Positions 7,120 to 13,394 of a stretch of DNA of 41,863 nt are shown one piece after another. The notes under the pieces were generated by a model. The model ran no database searches. It worked only from the letters and a program-made list of their open reading frames with translations, and was not told the origin of the DNA. The stretch covers positions 1 through 41,863 of the forward strand of contig JAFXAZ010000095.1 of the NCBI GenBank assembly GCA_017521985.1. Direction: 5' to 3'. Numbering within the stretch: the stretch's first letter is position 1; every line of letters starts with the position of its first letter. Source of the stretch: Lachnospiraceae bacterium. GTDB taxonomy: Bacteria; Bacillota; Clostridia; Lachnospirales; Lachnospiraceae. The translations under genes were made by a program, and so were the position numbers.

Positions 7120-7596
7120 ATGGAAAAGGACTGGATATTTGCTACTAATGAATATACTTGCGGTTTGAGAACTACGGCTGTACTAATCAAAGATAATAAA
7201 ATTCTTGTTCAAAGAGATAAGGACGGTAAAGAATACGCATTACCAGGTGGGCATGTGAAGATTGGTGAAACCTTAGAAGAAGGTCTAATTAGAGAAACAA
7301 TGGAAGAAATGGGCGTTAAAATAGAATGTAACCGCCTATTATGGAGTGAAGAAGTTTTCTGGGAATGGAATGGTAAACAAGCCCATACTATCGCATTTTA
7401 TTATTTGGTAGATTTATGTGATGGCTACGAGATTCCGGATGAGGGGGAATTTGTTTCTCAAAAAGATAATTGTAATGTGGTTATCGGATGGATGCCAATT
7501 GAAGAAATTCAAAATGTAATTATATATCCTGAATTTTTGAAAAAAGAAATATACAATTTGAATGAGCCTATGAAGCACTTTGTTTCAAAAGGTTAA
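7120..7596 (+). CDS. Nudix hydrolase
   Basis: A 158-residue Nudix protein. The Nudix box is complete at about residues 44-66: G-x5-E-x7-RE-x2-EE-x-G, seen as GHVKIGETLEEG then RETMEEMGV. It should hydrolyse a nucleoside diphosphate linked to another moiety with Mg2+; the substrate cannot be predicted. The C-terminal part (VIGWMPIEEIQNVIIYPEFLK) matches Nudix proteins with a trailing helix. GAGGTGGG precedes the ATG at 7120. It is preceded by CTTGAAGTTG at 7077, a degenerate form of the junction motif. Confidence 0.9.
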   Translation: MEKDWIFATNEYTCGLRTTAVLIKDNKILVQRDKDGKEYALPGGHVKIGETLEEGLIRETMEEMGVKIECNRLLWSEEVFWEWNGKQAHTIAFYYLVDLCDGYEIPDEGEFVSQKDNCNVVIGWMPIEEIQNVIIYPEFLKKEIYNLNEPMKHFVSKG

Positions 7597-7624
7597 CATA
7601 AAAACAATAATAAAACAGTTCGAT

Positions 7625-7639
7625 AAACTTGAATTTGAC
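7625..7639 (+). repeat. Cassette-junction-like motif
   Basis: AAACTTGAATTTGAC, immediately followed by GGAGG of the Cys-rich gene. The variant AAACTTGAAGTTG occurs at 7073-7085 before the Nudix gene, showing the two junctions are related in sequence. Confidence 0.45.
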
Positions 7640-7654
7640 GGAGGATGGTGTGAA

Positions 7655-8089
7655 ATGAAAACAATATGTGGCATTGAATGCAGTGGTTGCGGATTCAAAA
7701 ACAACTGTAATGGGTGTGTAGAGACAAACGGGCATCCGTTTGGTGGCGAATGTGTCACTGCTGAATGTTATAAAGCAGGTGGTGAAAATTGTTTTGTTAC
7801 ATACAAAAAACATTTGATTGAAGAGTTCAACGCTCTTGGGATTGCTGATATGCCAAAGATAACAACGCTTTGTCAGTTAAGTGGTGCGTATATTAATTCG
7901 GAATATATCCTTGGAAATGGCCAGAGAATTAGATTACTTGACGATAAAAAAATCTATTTGGGTTATCAGGTTAATAAAATAAACAGTGATAGGTGTTATG
8001 GACTTGCTGCAGATAATGATTATTTACTAGTATGTGAATATGGATGCAATGGTACAGACCCAGAAATTATTGTCTATAAAAAGAGATAA
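7655..8089 (+). CDS. Cys-rich DUF3795-like protein
   Basis: A 144-residue protein whose N-terminal third carries closely spaced Cys: ICGIECSGCGFKNNCNGC, then GECVTAECYKAG and NCFV. This pattern of C-x3-C-x2-C-x5-C-x2-C is like that of DUF3795 proteins, which probably bind zinc or an iron-sulfur cluster. The C-terminal half (LLDDKKIYLGYQV, DNDYLLVCEYG) resembles small beta-rich domains and has no known role. The ATG at 7655 follows GGAGG; upstream TTG starts would run through the junction motif and are less likely. Confidence 0.75.
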   Translation: MKTICGIECSGCGFKNNCNGCVETNGHPFGGECVTAECYKAGGENCFVTYKKHLIEEFNALGIADMPKITTLCQLSGAYINSEYILGNGQRIRLLDDKKIYLGYQVNKINSDRCYGLAADNDYLLVCEYGCNGTDPEIIVYKKR

Positions 8090-8116
8090 TTGAATGACAA
8101 TATGACGAGGTGTAAA

Positions 8117-9016
8117 ATGCTATATGTGTCTAATTACGTTAATATAAAAGCAGTAAATATTATAAAAGGCGAGCAAATGATATTTGAATATGTAAGAGCA
8201 AATGAAAGGGAAACAGCACTGTTTTCTGTTGGCTGTATATTCAAATCTTTTTTATCAGTTCTCGTTGGTATTGCTATATATGAGGGGAAGATAAATAGTA
8301 TAGAAGATTGCGTAATTGATTATGTTTCCCACGAAGAAATAACCAATACTAACTGGTATAAGTTAAAAATAAAGCATGCATTATCTAAAACCACAGGAAT
8401 TATATGGCCTAGACCACAAGAAACTATGCCTGTAAATATGAGAGAAATAATGGAGATGAGATTTGAAAGTGAACCTGGAGTTTCTTTTCAATATAAGCCA
8501 GACCCACAAATAATTGTCTATTTACTGGAAGAAATATATGGGTTAGAAATAACTGAATTGTTTAAAACCAAAATAATATCAAATTTTATAAATAAGAATT
8601 ATGAATGGAATAGAGAAGATATTCAAGGTATGAAAGTCTCCATTGGGTTATTAAATGAATTGGGACAGTTATTGTTGAACAAGGGAACAATTAATGGAAA
8701 GAGATTATTCTCCGAAGAATACTATAATCAAATGGTTAAAGTATATTCTTGTGGTGGTTTTCCAGAGTGTGTTCCTTATGGTTTGAGTTGGTGGATTGAA
8801 AATAATTCAAATATCTTTTATTTTTCAGCGTGTGGTTTTGGGGGACAAAAGTTAGTTGTTGTTCCTCAGAAAGAAATGATAATTAGCATATTGTCTGATA
8901 TGGATAGACCTCATCCAGAAAATAGGGACATAATTGAAATGGCAATACAGATAATGGCGACCAGATTGATTGAGAATGGTATGCCTATTGAACAGGTGCA
9001 GAAGAATATATTATAA
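8117..9016 (+). CDS. Beta-lactamase/PBP-like protein with Cys at nucleophile position
   Basis: A 299-residue relative of the PF00144 serine hydrolases and a distant paralogue of the protein encoded at 3023. The helix after the nucleophile aligns well (FKSFLSVLVGIAIYEGKI with TKSIMSLLIGIAIDKGQI). Where the usual SxxK stands, this protein has CIFK, so the catalytic Ser is Cys at about residue 46. Other framework segments are kept: LKIKHALSKTTGI, PGVSFQYKPDPQIIVYLLEEI, VPYGLSWWIENN and ACGFGGQKLVVVP. It could be a cysteine-nucleophile hydrolase or an inactive binding protein. The ATG at 8117 follows GACGAGG. Confidence 0.75.
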   Translation: MLYVSNYVNIKAVNIIKGEQMIFEYVRANERETALFSVGCIFKSFLSVLVGIAIYEGKINSIEDCVIDYVSHEEITNTNWYKLKIKHALSKTTGIIWPRPQETMPVNMREIMEMRFESEPGVSFQYKPDPQIIVYLLEEIYGLEITELFKTKIISNFINKNYEWNREDIQGMKVSIGLLNELGQLLLNKGTINGKRLFSEEYYNQMVKVYSCGGFPECVPYGLSWWIENNSNIFYFSACGFGGQKLVVVPQKEMIISILSDMDRPHPENRDIIEMAIQIMATRLIENGMPIEQVQKNIL

Positions 9017-9020
9017 AAAA

Positions 9021-9049
9021 TTGACACGTAACGTAAATTGCGTTACAAT
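9021..9049 (+). promoter_or_regulatory. Promoter with overlapping operator of the relBE pair
   Basis: TTGACA and TACAAT with 17-base spacing make a near-consensus sigma-A promoter, the clearest one inside the cassette region. GTAACG-TAAATTG-CGTTAC, a perfect 6-bp inverted repeat at 9028-9046, occupies the spacer and overlaps the -10. This is where a RelB-family antitoxin (or the RelB-RelE complex) would bind for autorepression. Confidence 0.8.
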
Positions 9050-9071
9050 AAAGAAAACGGAGGTGCGTATT

Positions 9072-9374
9072 ATGGGAAAAACAGCAACATTAAATTTAAG
9101 AGTAAATCCTGATGTAAAAGAAAATGCAGAAAATATATTGGCACAACTAGGTATACCAATGGCTACCGCAATAGATATGTATTTAAAACAAATATCATTG
9201 GTGGGAGGAATTCCTTTTTCTGTTGTTTTGCCGAAAGCCGCTAGTTCTGTGAATGCAGATATGATGTCTGTATCACAAATACATCAAAAATTAGAAAAAG
9301 GCTATGCGGACATTGAAAAAGGAAATGTTGAGGATGCAGCTAGTGCATTTGCGGCGTTTAGAGAGAGGCACTAA
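9072..9374 (+). CDS. relB: RelB/DinJ-family antitoxin
   Basis: A 100-residue antitoxin. The N-terminal TATLNLRVNPDVKENAENILAQLG is the ribbon-helix-helix DNA-binding segment of RelB/DinJ proteins, followed by IPMATAIDMYLKQISLVGGIPF, the family continuation. The C-terminal part (residues 60-100) should wrap the toxin. AGGTG-box GGAGGTG precedes the ATG at 9072. It overlaps the toxin gene by one base (TAATG), which keeps antitoxin and toxin synthesis coupled. Upstream lies a promoter with a dyad operator. Confidence 0.9.
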   Translation: MGKTATLNLRVNPDVKENAENILAQLGIPMATAIDMYLKQISLVGGIPFSVVLPKAASSVNADMMSVSQIHQKLEKGYADIEKGNVEDAASAFAAFRERH

Positions 9375-9691
9375 TGAAACAATATAAGGTTGAAATTACA
9401 AGAGAGGCATTACGGGATATGGAAGATATATATAATTATATTGCCATAGACCTGCTTGCACCTGAAAATGCAATGGGACAATATAATCGAATTGCCGATG
9501 AAATATTGACATTAAATACTTTTCCAGAACGTTTTAGAATTATGGAATCTGAACCAGAAAAAAGTATGGAATTAAGACGAATGCTTGTGGATAACTATTC
9601 TGTATTCTATACAGTTCGAGAAGATGAGGTTATTGTAACAGATGTTTTGTACACCGCATCAGATATTGAGGCACGGTTACGTGGTTTGTAA
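9374..9691 (+). CDS. RelE/ParE-family toxin
   Basis: A 105-residue toxin of the RelE/ParE superfamily. KVEITREALRDMEDIYNYIA at the N-terminus, FPERFRIM in the middle and RRMLVDNYSVFYTVREDEVIVTDVLYTA at the C-terminus follow the ParE/RelE strand-helix order, with the R-x-x-x-V-D-N-Y-x-V-F-Y signature. RelE toxins cut mRNA in the ribosome and ParE toxins act on gyrase; the Y-I-A helix and the ending do not decide between them. The start overlaps the antitoxin stop. It probably stabilises the surrounding array. Confidence 0.9.
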   Translation: MKQYKVEITREALRDMEDIYNYIAIDLLAPENAMGQYNRIADEILTLNTFPERFRIMESEPEKSMELRRMLVDNYSVFYTVREDEVIVTDVLYTASDIEARLRGL

Positions 9692-9711
9692 GATATGTGG
9701 AGGTAATCATA

Positions 9712-10113
9712 ATGAGACTTGATGGTTTTGGATTGTTTGTAGATGATATGCCTACAATGGTTCGTTTTTATCGAGATGTTCTTGGTTTTGAAATTTCTGA
9801 GGGAGATAATGCGGTAAATGTGTACCTAATCAAAGATGGGACACTTTTTATGCTCTATGAGCGAAAAAACTTTGAAAAAATGACAAGCAGAAACTATGAA
9901 TATCTAAGAGGTGTCAATGGACATTTTGAAATAGCTTTATATGTTGATACATTTGAAGAGGTTGATAAGGAATATGCAAGGATTATTGCACATGGAGGTC
10001 AATCTGTTTTAGAACCATCAACTATGCCTTGGGGACAGCGGACTTGCTATATTGCAGACCCTGAGGGAAATTTGGTTGAGATAGGCTCTTTTAACAGACC
10101 GTTTGATAGGTAG
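9712..10113 (+). CDS. VOC (glyoxalase-like) protein, copy 2
   Basis: A 133-residue protein nearly identical to the one encoded at 5915, with scattered substitutions (for example GLFVDD for GVFVDD, and EPSTMPWG for EPTTEPWG). The same His (GHFEI) and Glu (LVEIGSF) would bind metal. At DNA level the similarity begins around GTGGAGG before the ATG and ends at TAGAATTTG at the stop, with unrelated DNA outside. That defines a duplicated single-gene unit. The gene follows RelE directly, with a gap of 20 bases. Confidence 0.85.
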   Translation: MRLDGFGLFVDDMPTMVRFYRDVLGFEISEGDNAVNVYLIKDGTLFMLYERKNFEKMTSRNYEYLRGVNGHFEIALYVDTFEEVDKEYARIIAHGGQSVLEPSTMPWGQRTCYIADPEGNLVEIGSFNRPFDR

Positions 10114-10120
10114 AATTTGA
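10111..10120 (+). repeat. Cassette-junction-like motif
   Basis: TAGAATTTGA at the end of VOC copy 2; its TAG is the stop codon. Downstream sequence (CCAAGAAGG) differs from that after copy 1. Confidence 0.45.
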
Positions 10121-10165
10121 CCAAGAAGGTTGGAAAAATTTAGAGAAAAGGTAAAACAGTAGGAT

Positions 10166-10669
10166 ATGGAATATGAAATTGTTATGGCAACGGAAGCGGA
10201 CCGAAACGAGATTTTGTCTCTCTATAAGGCACAGTTAGGGCGAGAATGTTGTCCGTGGAATGAATACTATCCATCGAATGAGGAAATTGACTGGGATCTT
10301 TCGCGGGATGCACTGTTTGTTTTGAAAAGGGACGGAAGCATAAGGGCTGCTGTTTCAATTGAGGAGGACGAAGCGGTTGATTGTCTTTCCTGTTGGGATG
10401 AAAACCTTGCACCTGTAGGTGAACTGGCAAGGCTGGCGGTACTGCCGGATGAACAGAGTAAAGGTCTTGGACGTATCATGCTGAAGTTTGGGATGGATGA
10501 GTTAAAGCGACGAGGCTTCAATGGCATTCATTTTTGGGTAAACAAGAATAATTCAAAGGCAATCCGTTGTTATGCGGTATTTGGCTTTCGTGTGGTTGGT
10601 GAATGTCATATGTATGAGCAGGATTTTTTATGCTATGAGAAAGAATTGTTAAATCGTGAGGTATTATGA
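10166..10669 (+). CDS. GNAT-family N-acetyltransferase
   Basis: A 167-residue GNAT protein. Motif A is visible as GELARLAVLPDEQSKGLGRIML, where the QxxGxG segment (QSKGLG, about residues 95-100) binds acetyl-CoA pyrophosphate. It continues into GFNGIHFWVNKNNSKAIRCYAVFGF, the usual N-x-x-A-x-x-x-Y-x-x-x-G-F motif B. The acceptor substrate is unknown. Base composition is slightly more GC-rich than the neighbours. Its stop overlaps the start of the next GNAT gene (ATGA), so the pair forms one two-gene unit. Confidence 0.88.
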   Translation: MEYEIVMATEADRNEILSLYKAQLGRECCPWNEYYPSNEEIDWDLSRDALFVLKRDGSIRAAVSIEEDEAVDCLSCWDENLAPVGELARLAVLPDEQSKGLGRIMLKFGMDELKRRGFNGIHFWVNKNNSKAIRCYAVFGFRVVGECHMYEQDFLCYEKELLNREVL

Positions 10670-11103
10670 AAAGCAGAATCAGATATATGGAAGAGCAGGA
10701 TAGACAGAAAGTTCTTGAAATGATGAGAATATTTTATGCGTCTGAGGCGGTTTTTACAAATGGTTCGGAAGAGATATTCCATACAGATATAAGTAACTGC
10801 ATTAATGATAATCCTTATATTGAAGGTTACGTTTTTGAAAACGGTGACAGCATACAAGGATATGCCATGTTAGCAAAAAGCTTTTCGACAGAATTTGGAA
10901 AACAATGTATCTGGATTGAAGATATATATGTTAAAGACGAATATCGCGGTCTGGGAATAGCAAGCCTTTTTCTTAATTTTGTCGAAGAAAAATATCCTCA
11001 TTCATTATTTCGTTTAGAGGTTGAGGCTGAAAATGAGAGAGCTGTAAATGTTTACAAGAAGTGCGGATATGATGTTCTGCCGTATATGGAAATGAAAAAG
11101 TAA
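10666..11103 (+). CDS. GNAT-family N-acetyltransferase
   Basis: A 145-residue GNAT protein. WIEDIYVKDEYRGLGIASLFLNFVE contains the motif A loop YRGLGIA (about residues 90-96), and ENERAVNVYKKCGYDVLPYMEM is the typical C-terminal motif. The gene starts inside the stop of the previous GNAT (ATGA overlap), so translation is coupled. Acceptor unknown; small-molecule or drug acetylation would be typical of accessory GNATs. Confidence 0.88.
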   Translation: MKSRIRYMEEQDRQKVLEMMRIFYASEAVFTNGSEEIFHTDISNCINDNPYIEGYVFENGDSIQGYAMLAKSFSTEFGKQCIWIEDIYVKDEYRGLGIASLFLNFVEEKYPHSLFRLEVEAENERAVNVYKKCGYDVLPYMEMKK

Positions 11104-11109
11104 TTAAGT

Positions 11110-11124
11110 AAATTAGAATTTGAC
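11110..11124 (+). repeat. Cassette-junction-like dyad
   Basis: AAATTAGAATTTGAC directly before the AAAGGGG of the long membrane gene. It corresponds to 322-334 in front of the short copy; similarity between the two copies begins at this motif. Confidence 0.45.
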
Positions 11125-11138
11125 AAAGGGGTGATTGT

Positions 11139-11654
11139 ATGAAACAGATTATTATTAACTATTTGTTTGTCGTTGGACTTCCAATAATCGTTGGTTTAGC
11201 AGTTCGTATTCTGTTGCAACGATTTAATAAAGCCTATTTTGCAACAGTTGCATTTGCAGTTTTAGCCCTTGTAGGTTGGGTTGTTGTCAATGTAGCTCCC
11301 TCTAATGGTAGTGAACTGTATGGGATATTGGCAACACAAGCAACGATTGCATTTGTATCTTCCTTGCTGACTGGCTTGGTACTTAAAATTGAAATCAAAG
11401 ACAAGTTCACGATTTTTACTCGAAGAGAATTGCTGGTTACATTTGATATGAAGCGTCAGGGCAATGTCTGCGATATTTTATCTGCAAATAGTATTAAATA
11501 CATAGTTAGGGTAATCAATCGTCAAAATGCAGCAGTGTTGGGTAGTAGCAGAGCCAGAACTGGAAGTTTTGGTATGAACACCAATTTATCCTATGAGTAC
11601 AAAATCTATGTACATAAGAAAGACTACGATAATGCAATGAGATTAATTAGATAG
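11139..11654 (+). CDS. Small membrane protein with C-terminal soluble domain, long copy
   Basis: A 171-residue protein. The first 85 or so residues carry three membrane helices and are nearly identical to the short copy at 353. A soluble domain of about 85 residues follows: FTIFTRRELLVTFDMKRQ, SIKYIVRVINRQ and LSYEYKIYVHKKDYDNAMRLI. The alternating strand/helix layout and the final K-x-D-Y-x-x-A pattern resemble small signal-transducing or DUF2007-like domains, but I cannot assign a family firmly. AAAGGGGTG precedes the ATG at 11,139. Its stop is followed at once by the dyad ATTCCAATTTC. Confidence 0.7.
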   Translation: MKQIIINYLFVVGLPIIVGLAVRILLQRFNKAYFATVAFAVLALVGWVVVNVAPSNGSELYGILATQATIAFVSSLLTGLVLKIEIKDKFTIFTRRELLVTFDMKRQGNVCDILSANSIKYIVRVINRQNAAVLGSSRARTGSFGMNTNLSYEYKIYVHKKDYDNAMRLIR

Positions 11655-11665
11655 ATTCCAATTTC
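11655..11665 (+). repeat. Cassette-junction-like motif
   Basis: ATTCCAATTTC begins one base after the stop of the long membrane gene. The following sequence joins, within about 40 bases, to the middle of an XRE-type regulator gene, so this junction coincides with a gene break. Confidence 0.4.
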
Positions 11666-11693
11666 GTAAAAGTAATTAGTCTACTTTCCGTAG

Positions 11694-12011
11694 GTAGTAT
11701 ATCCGGATATTTCTTTATTAGAACCGATAGCGAAGATTATGGGGGGTTCTATTACAGAGCTTATTACCGGAAATGCGGTCAATAATGTAAACATTTCGGC
11801 TAATATGTTACGCTCTAAATTTTATGTTTGTCCGGTATGTGGAAATGTTATTCATAGCATGGGTGAAGCAGTTATTCACTGCCATGGTATATTGCTTTCG
11901 CCATGCCAGGCAGAAGAAACAAATGAAAAGCATATGATATTCATCGAAAAAGTTGAAGATAAATACTATGTTCGTATCGAGCATGATATGACAAAACATC
12001 TGGAGAAATAA
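11694..12011 (+). pseudogene. Remnant of XRE-type regulator, 5' end missing
   Basis: The frame is open from 11,694. It reads YPDISLLEPIAKIMGGSITELI, which is the end of a helix-turn-helix domain, then a linker and FYVCPVCGNVIHSMGEAVIHCHG, the Cys-rich desulfoferrodoxin-like tail of a known XRE-regulator subfamily. The helix-turn-helix itself is missing: a TAG lies directly upstream and no HTH-coding sequence is seen before it. The C-terminus also stops early, shortly after HDMTK, where I expect the family to run on. An internal ATG at 11,739 would give 90 residues without a DNA-binding domain. I judge it a remnant. Confidence 0.65.
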
Positions 12012-12013
12012 CG

Positions 12014-12211
12014 ATGAAAACATTATATTTAATCGGTGGAACAATGGGAGTTGGAAAAACAACAGTAAGCCAACAGTTAAAACAAGATACTGCGGATGTT
12101 ATTGATAGAAGCCTAGCGAGAATATCGCTATATCAAACACTTGACACTATTAAAATTGATACCAGCAATAAAACTGTTCAGATGATTGCCAATGAAATAA
12201 TACAGTTATGA
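12014..12211 (+). pseudogene. Internally deleted P-loop nucleotide kinase
   Basis: The N-terminal MKTLYLIGGTMGVGKTTVSQ is a complete Walker A region (GTMGVGKT at about residues 9-16). After QQLKQD the protein jumps to DVIDRSLARISLYQTLDTIKID, which in full-length AAA-type kinases of this family lies near the C-terminus. Roughly 100 residues covering the acceptor and lid regions are therefore missing in frame, leaving 65 residues, too short to act as a kinase. It starts 2 bases after the preceding remnant, so two damaged genes lie side by side. Confidence 0.65.
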
Positions 12212-12248
12212 TGTCTCTCAAACTATAAGTTATAGAGGTAGAAAATAC

Positions 12249-12255
12249 GAATTTG
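12249..12255 (+). repeat. Cassette-junction-like motif
   Basis: GAATTTG before the AGAGGTG of the TagI gene. Weak on its own; listed because its position relative to the next start matches the other junctions. Confidence 0.3.
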
Positions 12256-12271
12256 CAGAGGTGAACAAAAT

Positions 12272-12841
12272 ATGGACGGCAAGAAAAGATGTAAATGGTG
12301 CAACTTAAAAAATGACCTGTATGTTAAATACCACGATGCAGAATGGTGTGTGCCGAATTTTGACGATAAGTATTTATATGAAATGTTGATATTAGAATCT
12401 TTTCAAGCAGGTCTGTCTTGGGAATGTGTTCTTAATAAAAGAGAAAGTTTCAGAAAAGCGTATGATAATTTTGAGTTGGACAAAGTGATTTCCTATGATG
12501 AAAACAAAGTGTGTGAACTATTAAACAATAAAGACATTATAAGAAATAAGCGTAAAATCAATGCGAGTATTAATAATAGTAAGATTTTTAAGGCAATAGT
12601 TTGCGAGTACGGTTCGTTTCACAATTATTTGAGAACCTTTACGAAGGATAAAACCGTATTTGAAACAGATAGAACAACAAATGATTTGTCGGATGCTATT
12701 TCGAATGATTTGCAAAATAGGGGCATGACATTTGTTGGTTCGGTTATTATATATTCCTATTTGCAGGCAATCGGTGTAATATATTCACACGATAAAGATT
12801 GTTTTTTATATAATAGCGGGAATTGGCGGGTTCCAATTTGA
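12272..12841 (+). CDS. tag: DNA-3-methyladenine glycosylase I
   Basis: A 189-residue TagI enzyme that removes 3-methyladenine from DNA by cleaving the N-glycosyl bond. The HhH-superfamily pattern is clear: zinc ligands C7 and H21 (in KKRCKW and YHDAEW) and the later H and C of YSHDKDC match the Cys-His-His-Cys zinc site of Escherichia coli Tag. LILESFQAGLSWECVLNKR carries the catalytic Glu equivalent (E42). Length is as usual for the family. AGAGGTG precedes the ATG. The last codons are GTT CCA ATT TGA, so the stop codon and last residues are supplied by the junction motif itself. Confidence 0.92.
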   Translation: MDGKKRCKWCNLKNDLYVKYHDAEWCVPNFDDKYLYEMLILESFQAGLSWECVLNKRESFRKAYDNFELDKVISYDENKVCELLNNKDIIRNKRKINASINNSKIFKAIVCEYGSFHNYLRTFTKDKTVFETDRTTNDLSDAISNDLQNRGMTFVGSVIIYSYLQAIGVIYSHDKDCFLYNSGNWRVPI

Positions 12842-12846
12842 CGGAG
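12831..12846 (+). repeat. Cassette-junction motif containing a stop codon
   Basis: TTCCAATTTGACGGAG contains both the TGA stop of tag and the start of the next gene's ribosome binding region. The TTTGACGGAG part matches 2738-2747 and 7634-7643. Confidence 0.45.
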
Positions 12847-12854
12847 TAAAGATA

Positions 12855-13346
12855 ATGCAAAAAGTAATTATAATAGGTTGTCCGGGAAGTGGAAAAACAA
12901 CCTTTGCAGAAAGATTGCAGAAAATAACAGGCCTTCCGCTATATTACTTGGATACAATATGGCATAAGCCTGATAAAACGCATATCGCAAGAGAGAATTT
13001 TGACAAATCAATATCCGAGATTTTCAAAACATCTGAATGGATAATTGACGGGAATTATAATAGAACAATTGAAATGCGGCTTCAACAATGTGATACAGTA
13101 TTCTTATTTGATTTGCCAACAGAGGTCTGCATTCAAGGGGCAACCGATAGACTTGGCAAAGGCCGATATGATTTGCCGTGGATAGAAAAAGAGTTGACAC
13201 CATCTTTTATACAGTCAATAGAGGAATTCCCCCTCAATAGTTTGCCGAGAATATATGAACTTTTAGAAAAATATAGAAAAGGCAGACAAGTAATCGTATT
13301 TAAGGCAAGAGAAGATGTGGATGAGTTTTTGAAGTCCATAAGTTAA
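12855..13346 (+). CDS. P-loop kinase-like protein (topology-modulation type)
   Basis: A 163-residue AAA/adenylate-kinase-like NTPase. Walker A is GCPGSGKTT (about residues 8-16). LPLYYLDTIWHKPDKTHI and SEWIIDGNYNRTIEMRL are the signature segments of proteins annotated as topology modulation protein/FlaR-like or small P-loop kinases. RLGKGRYDLPWIEKEL and GRQVIVFKAREDVDEFL complete the fold. The phosphate acceptor is unknown. It is the last gene of the cassette-like file; GACGGAG precedes the start. Confidence 0.82.
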   Translation: MQKVIIIGCPGSGKTTFAERLQKITGLPLYYLDTIWHKPDKTHIARENFDKSISEIFKTSEWIIDGNYNRTIEMRLQQCDTVFLFDLPTEVCIQGATDRLGKGRYDLPWIEKELTPSFIQSIEEFPLNSLPRIYELLEKYRKGRQVIVFKAREDVDEFLKSIS

Positions 13347-13380
13347 ACTAATTTTAATATGTAGAATAGTTAGGAAAAAT

Positions 13381-13389
13381 GAATTTGAT
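13381..13389 (+). repeat. Cassette-junction-like motif at the hairpin array
   Basis: GAATTTGAT lies between the last cassette gene and the first partial hairpin unit. With 13,775-13,787 it brackets the tandem hairpin array. Confidence 0.35.
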
Positions 13390-13394
13390 GATTT

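Larger units (their letters stand above)
236..13346 (+). mobile_element. Integron-like array of small gene cassettes (inferred)
   Basis: All recognised genes here run in one direction, are small, and have unrelated predicted functions. Nearly all carry their own ribosome binding site and few have their own promoter. Stop-to-start gaps are short and often contain a degenerate AAATT-N2/3-AATTTG dyad. Two modules are duplicated with the similarity stopping at this motif, and two units are broken. That pattern is typical of cassette arrays. No integrase or transposase gene is seen, so the mobilising enzyme would have to lie elsewhere. The call as a mobile element is inference from organisation only. 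Confidence 0.4.

Noticed and set aside
10182-10527. Minus-strand open frames opposite the first GNAT gene
   Set aside because: They are shadows of the acetyltransferase gene, whose motif A and motif B are clear on the plus strand.
12014-12211. A functional short kinase
   Set aside because: Only the Walker A end and the C-terminal segment are present; the region between, including the acceptor and lid parts, is missing.
236-13346. Classical integron attC sites
   Set aside because: I did not find paired RYYYAAC/GTTRRRY boxes with the expected spacing after the genes. The recurring motif is different and shorter.
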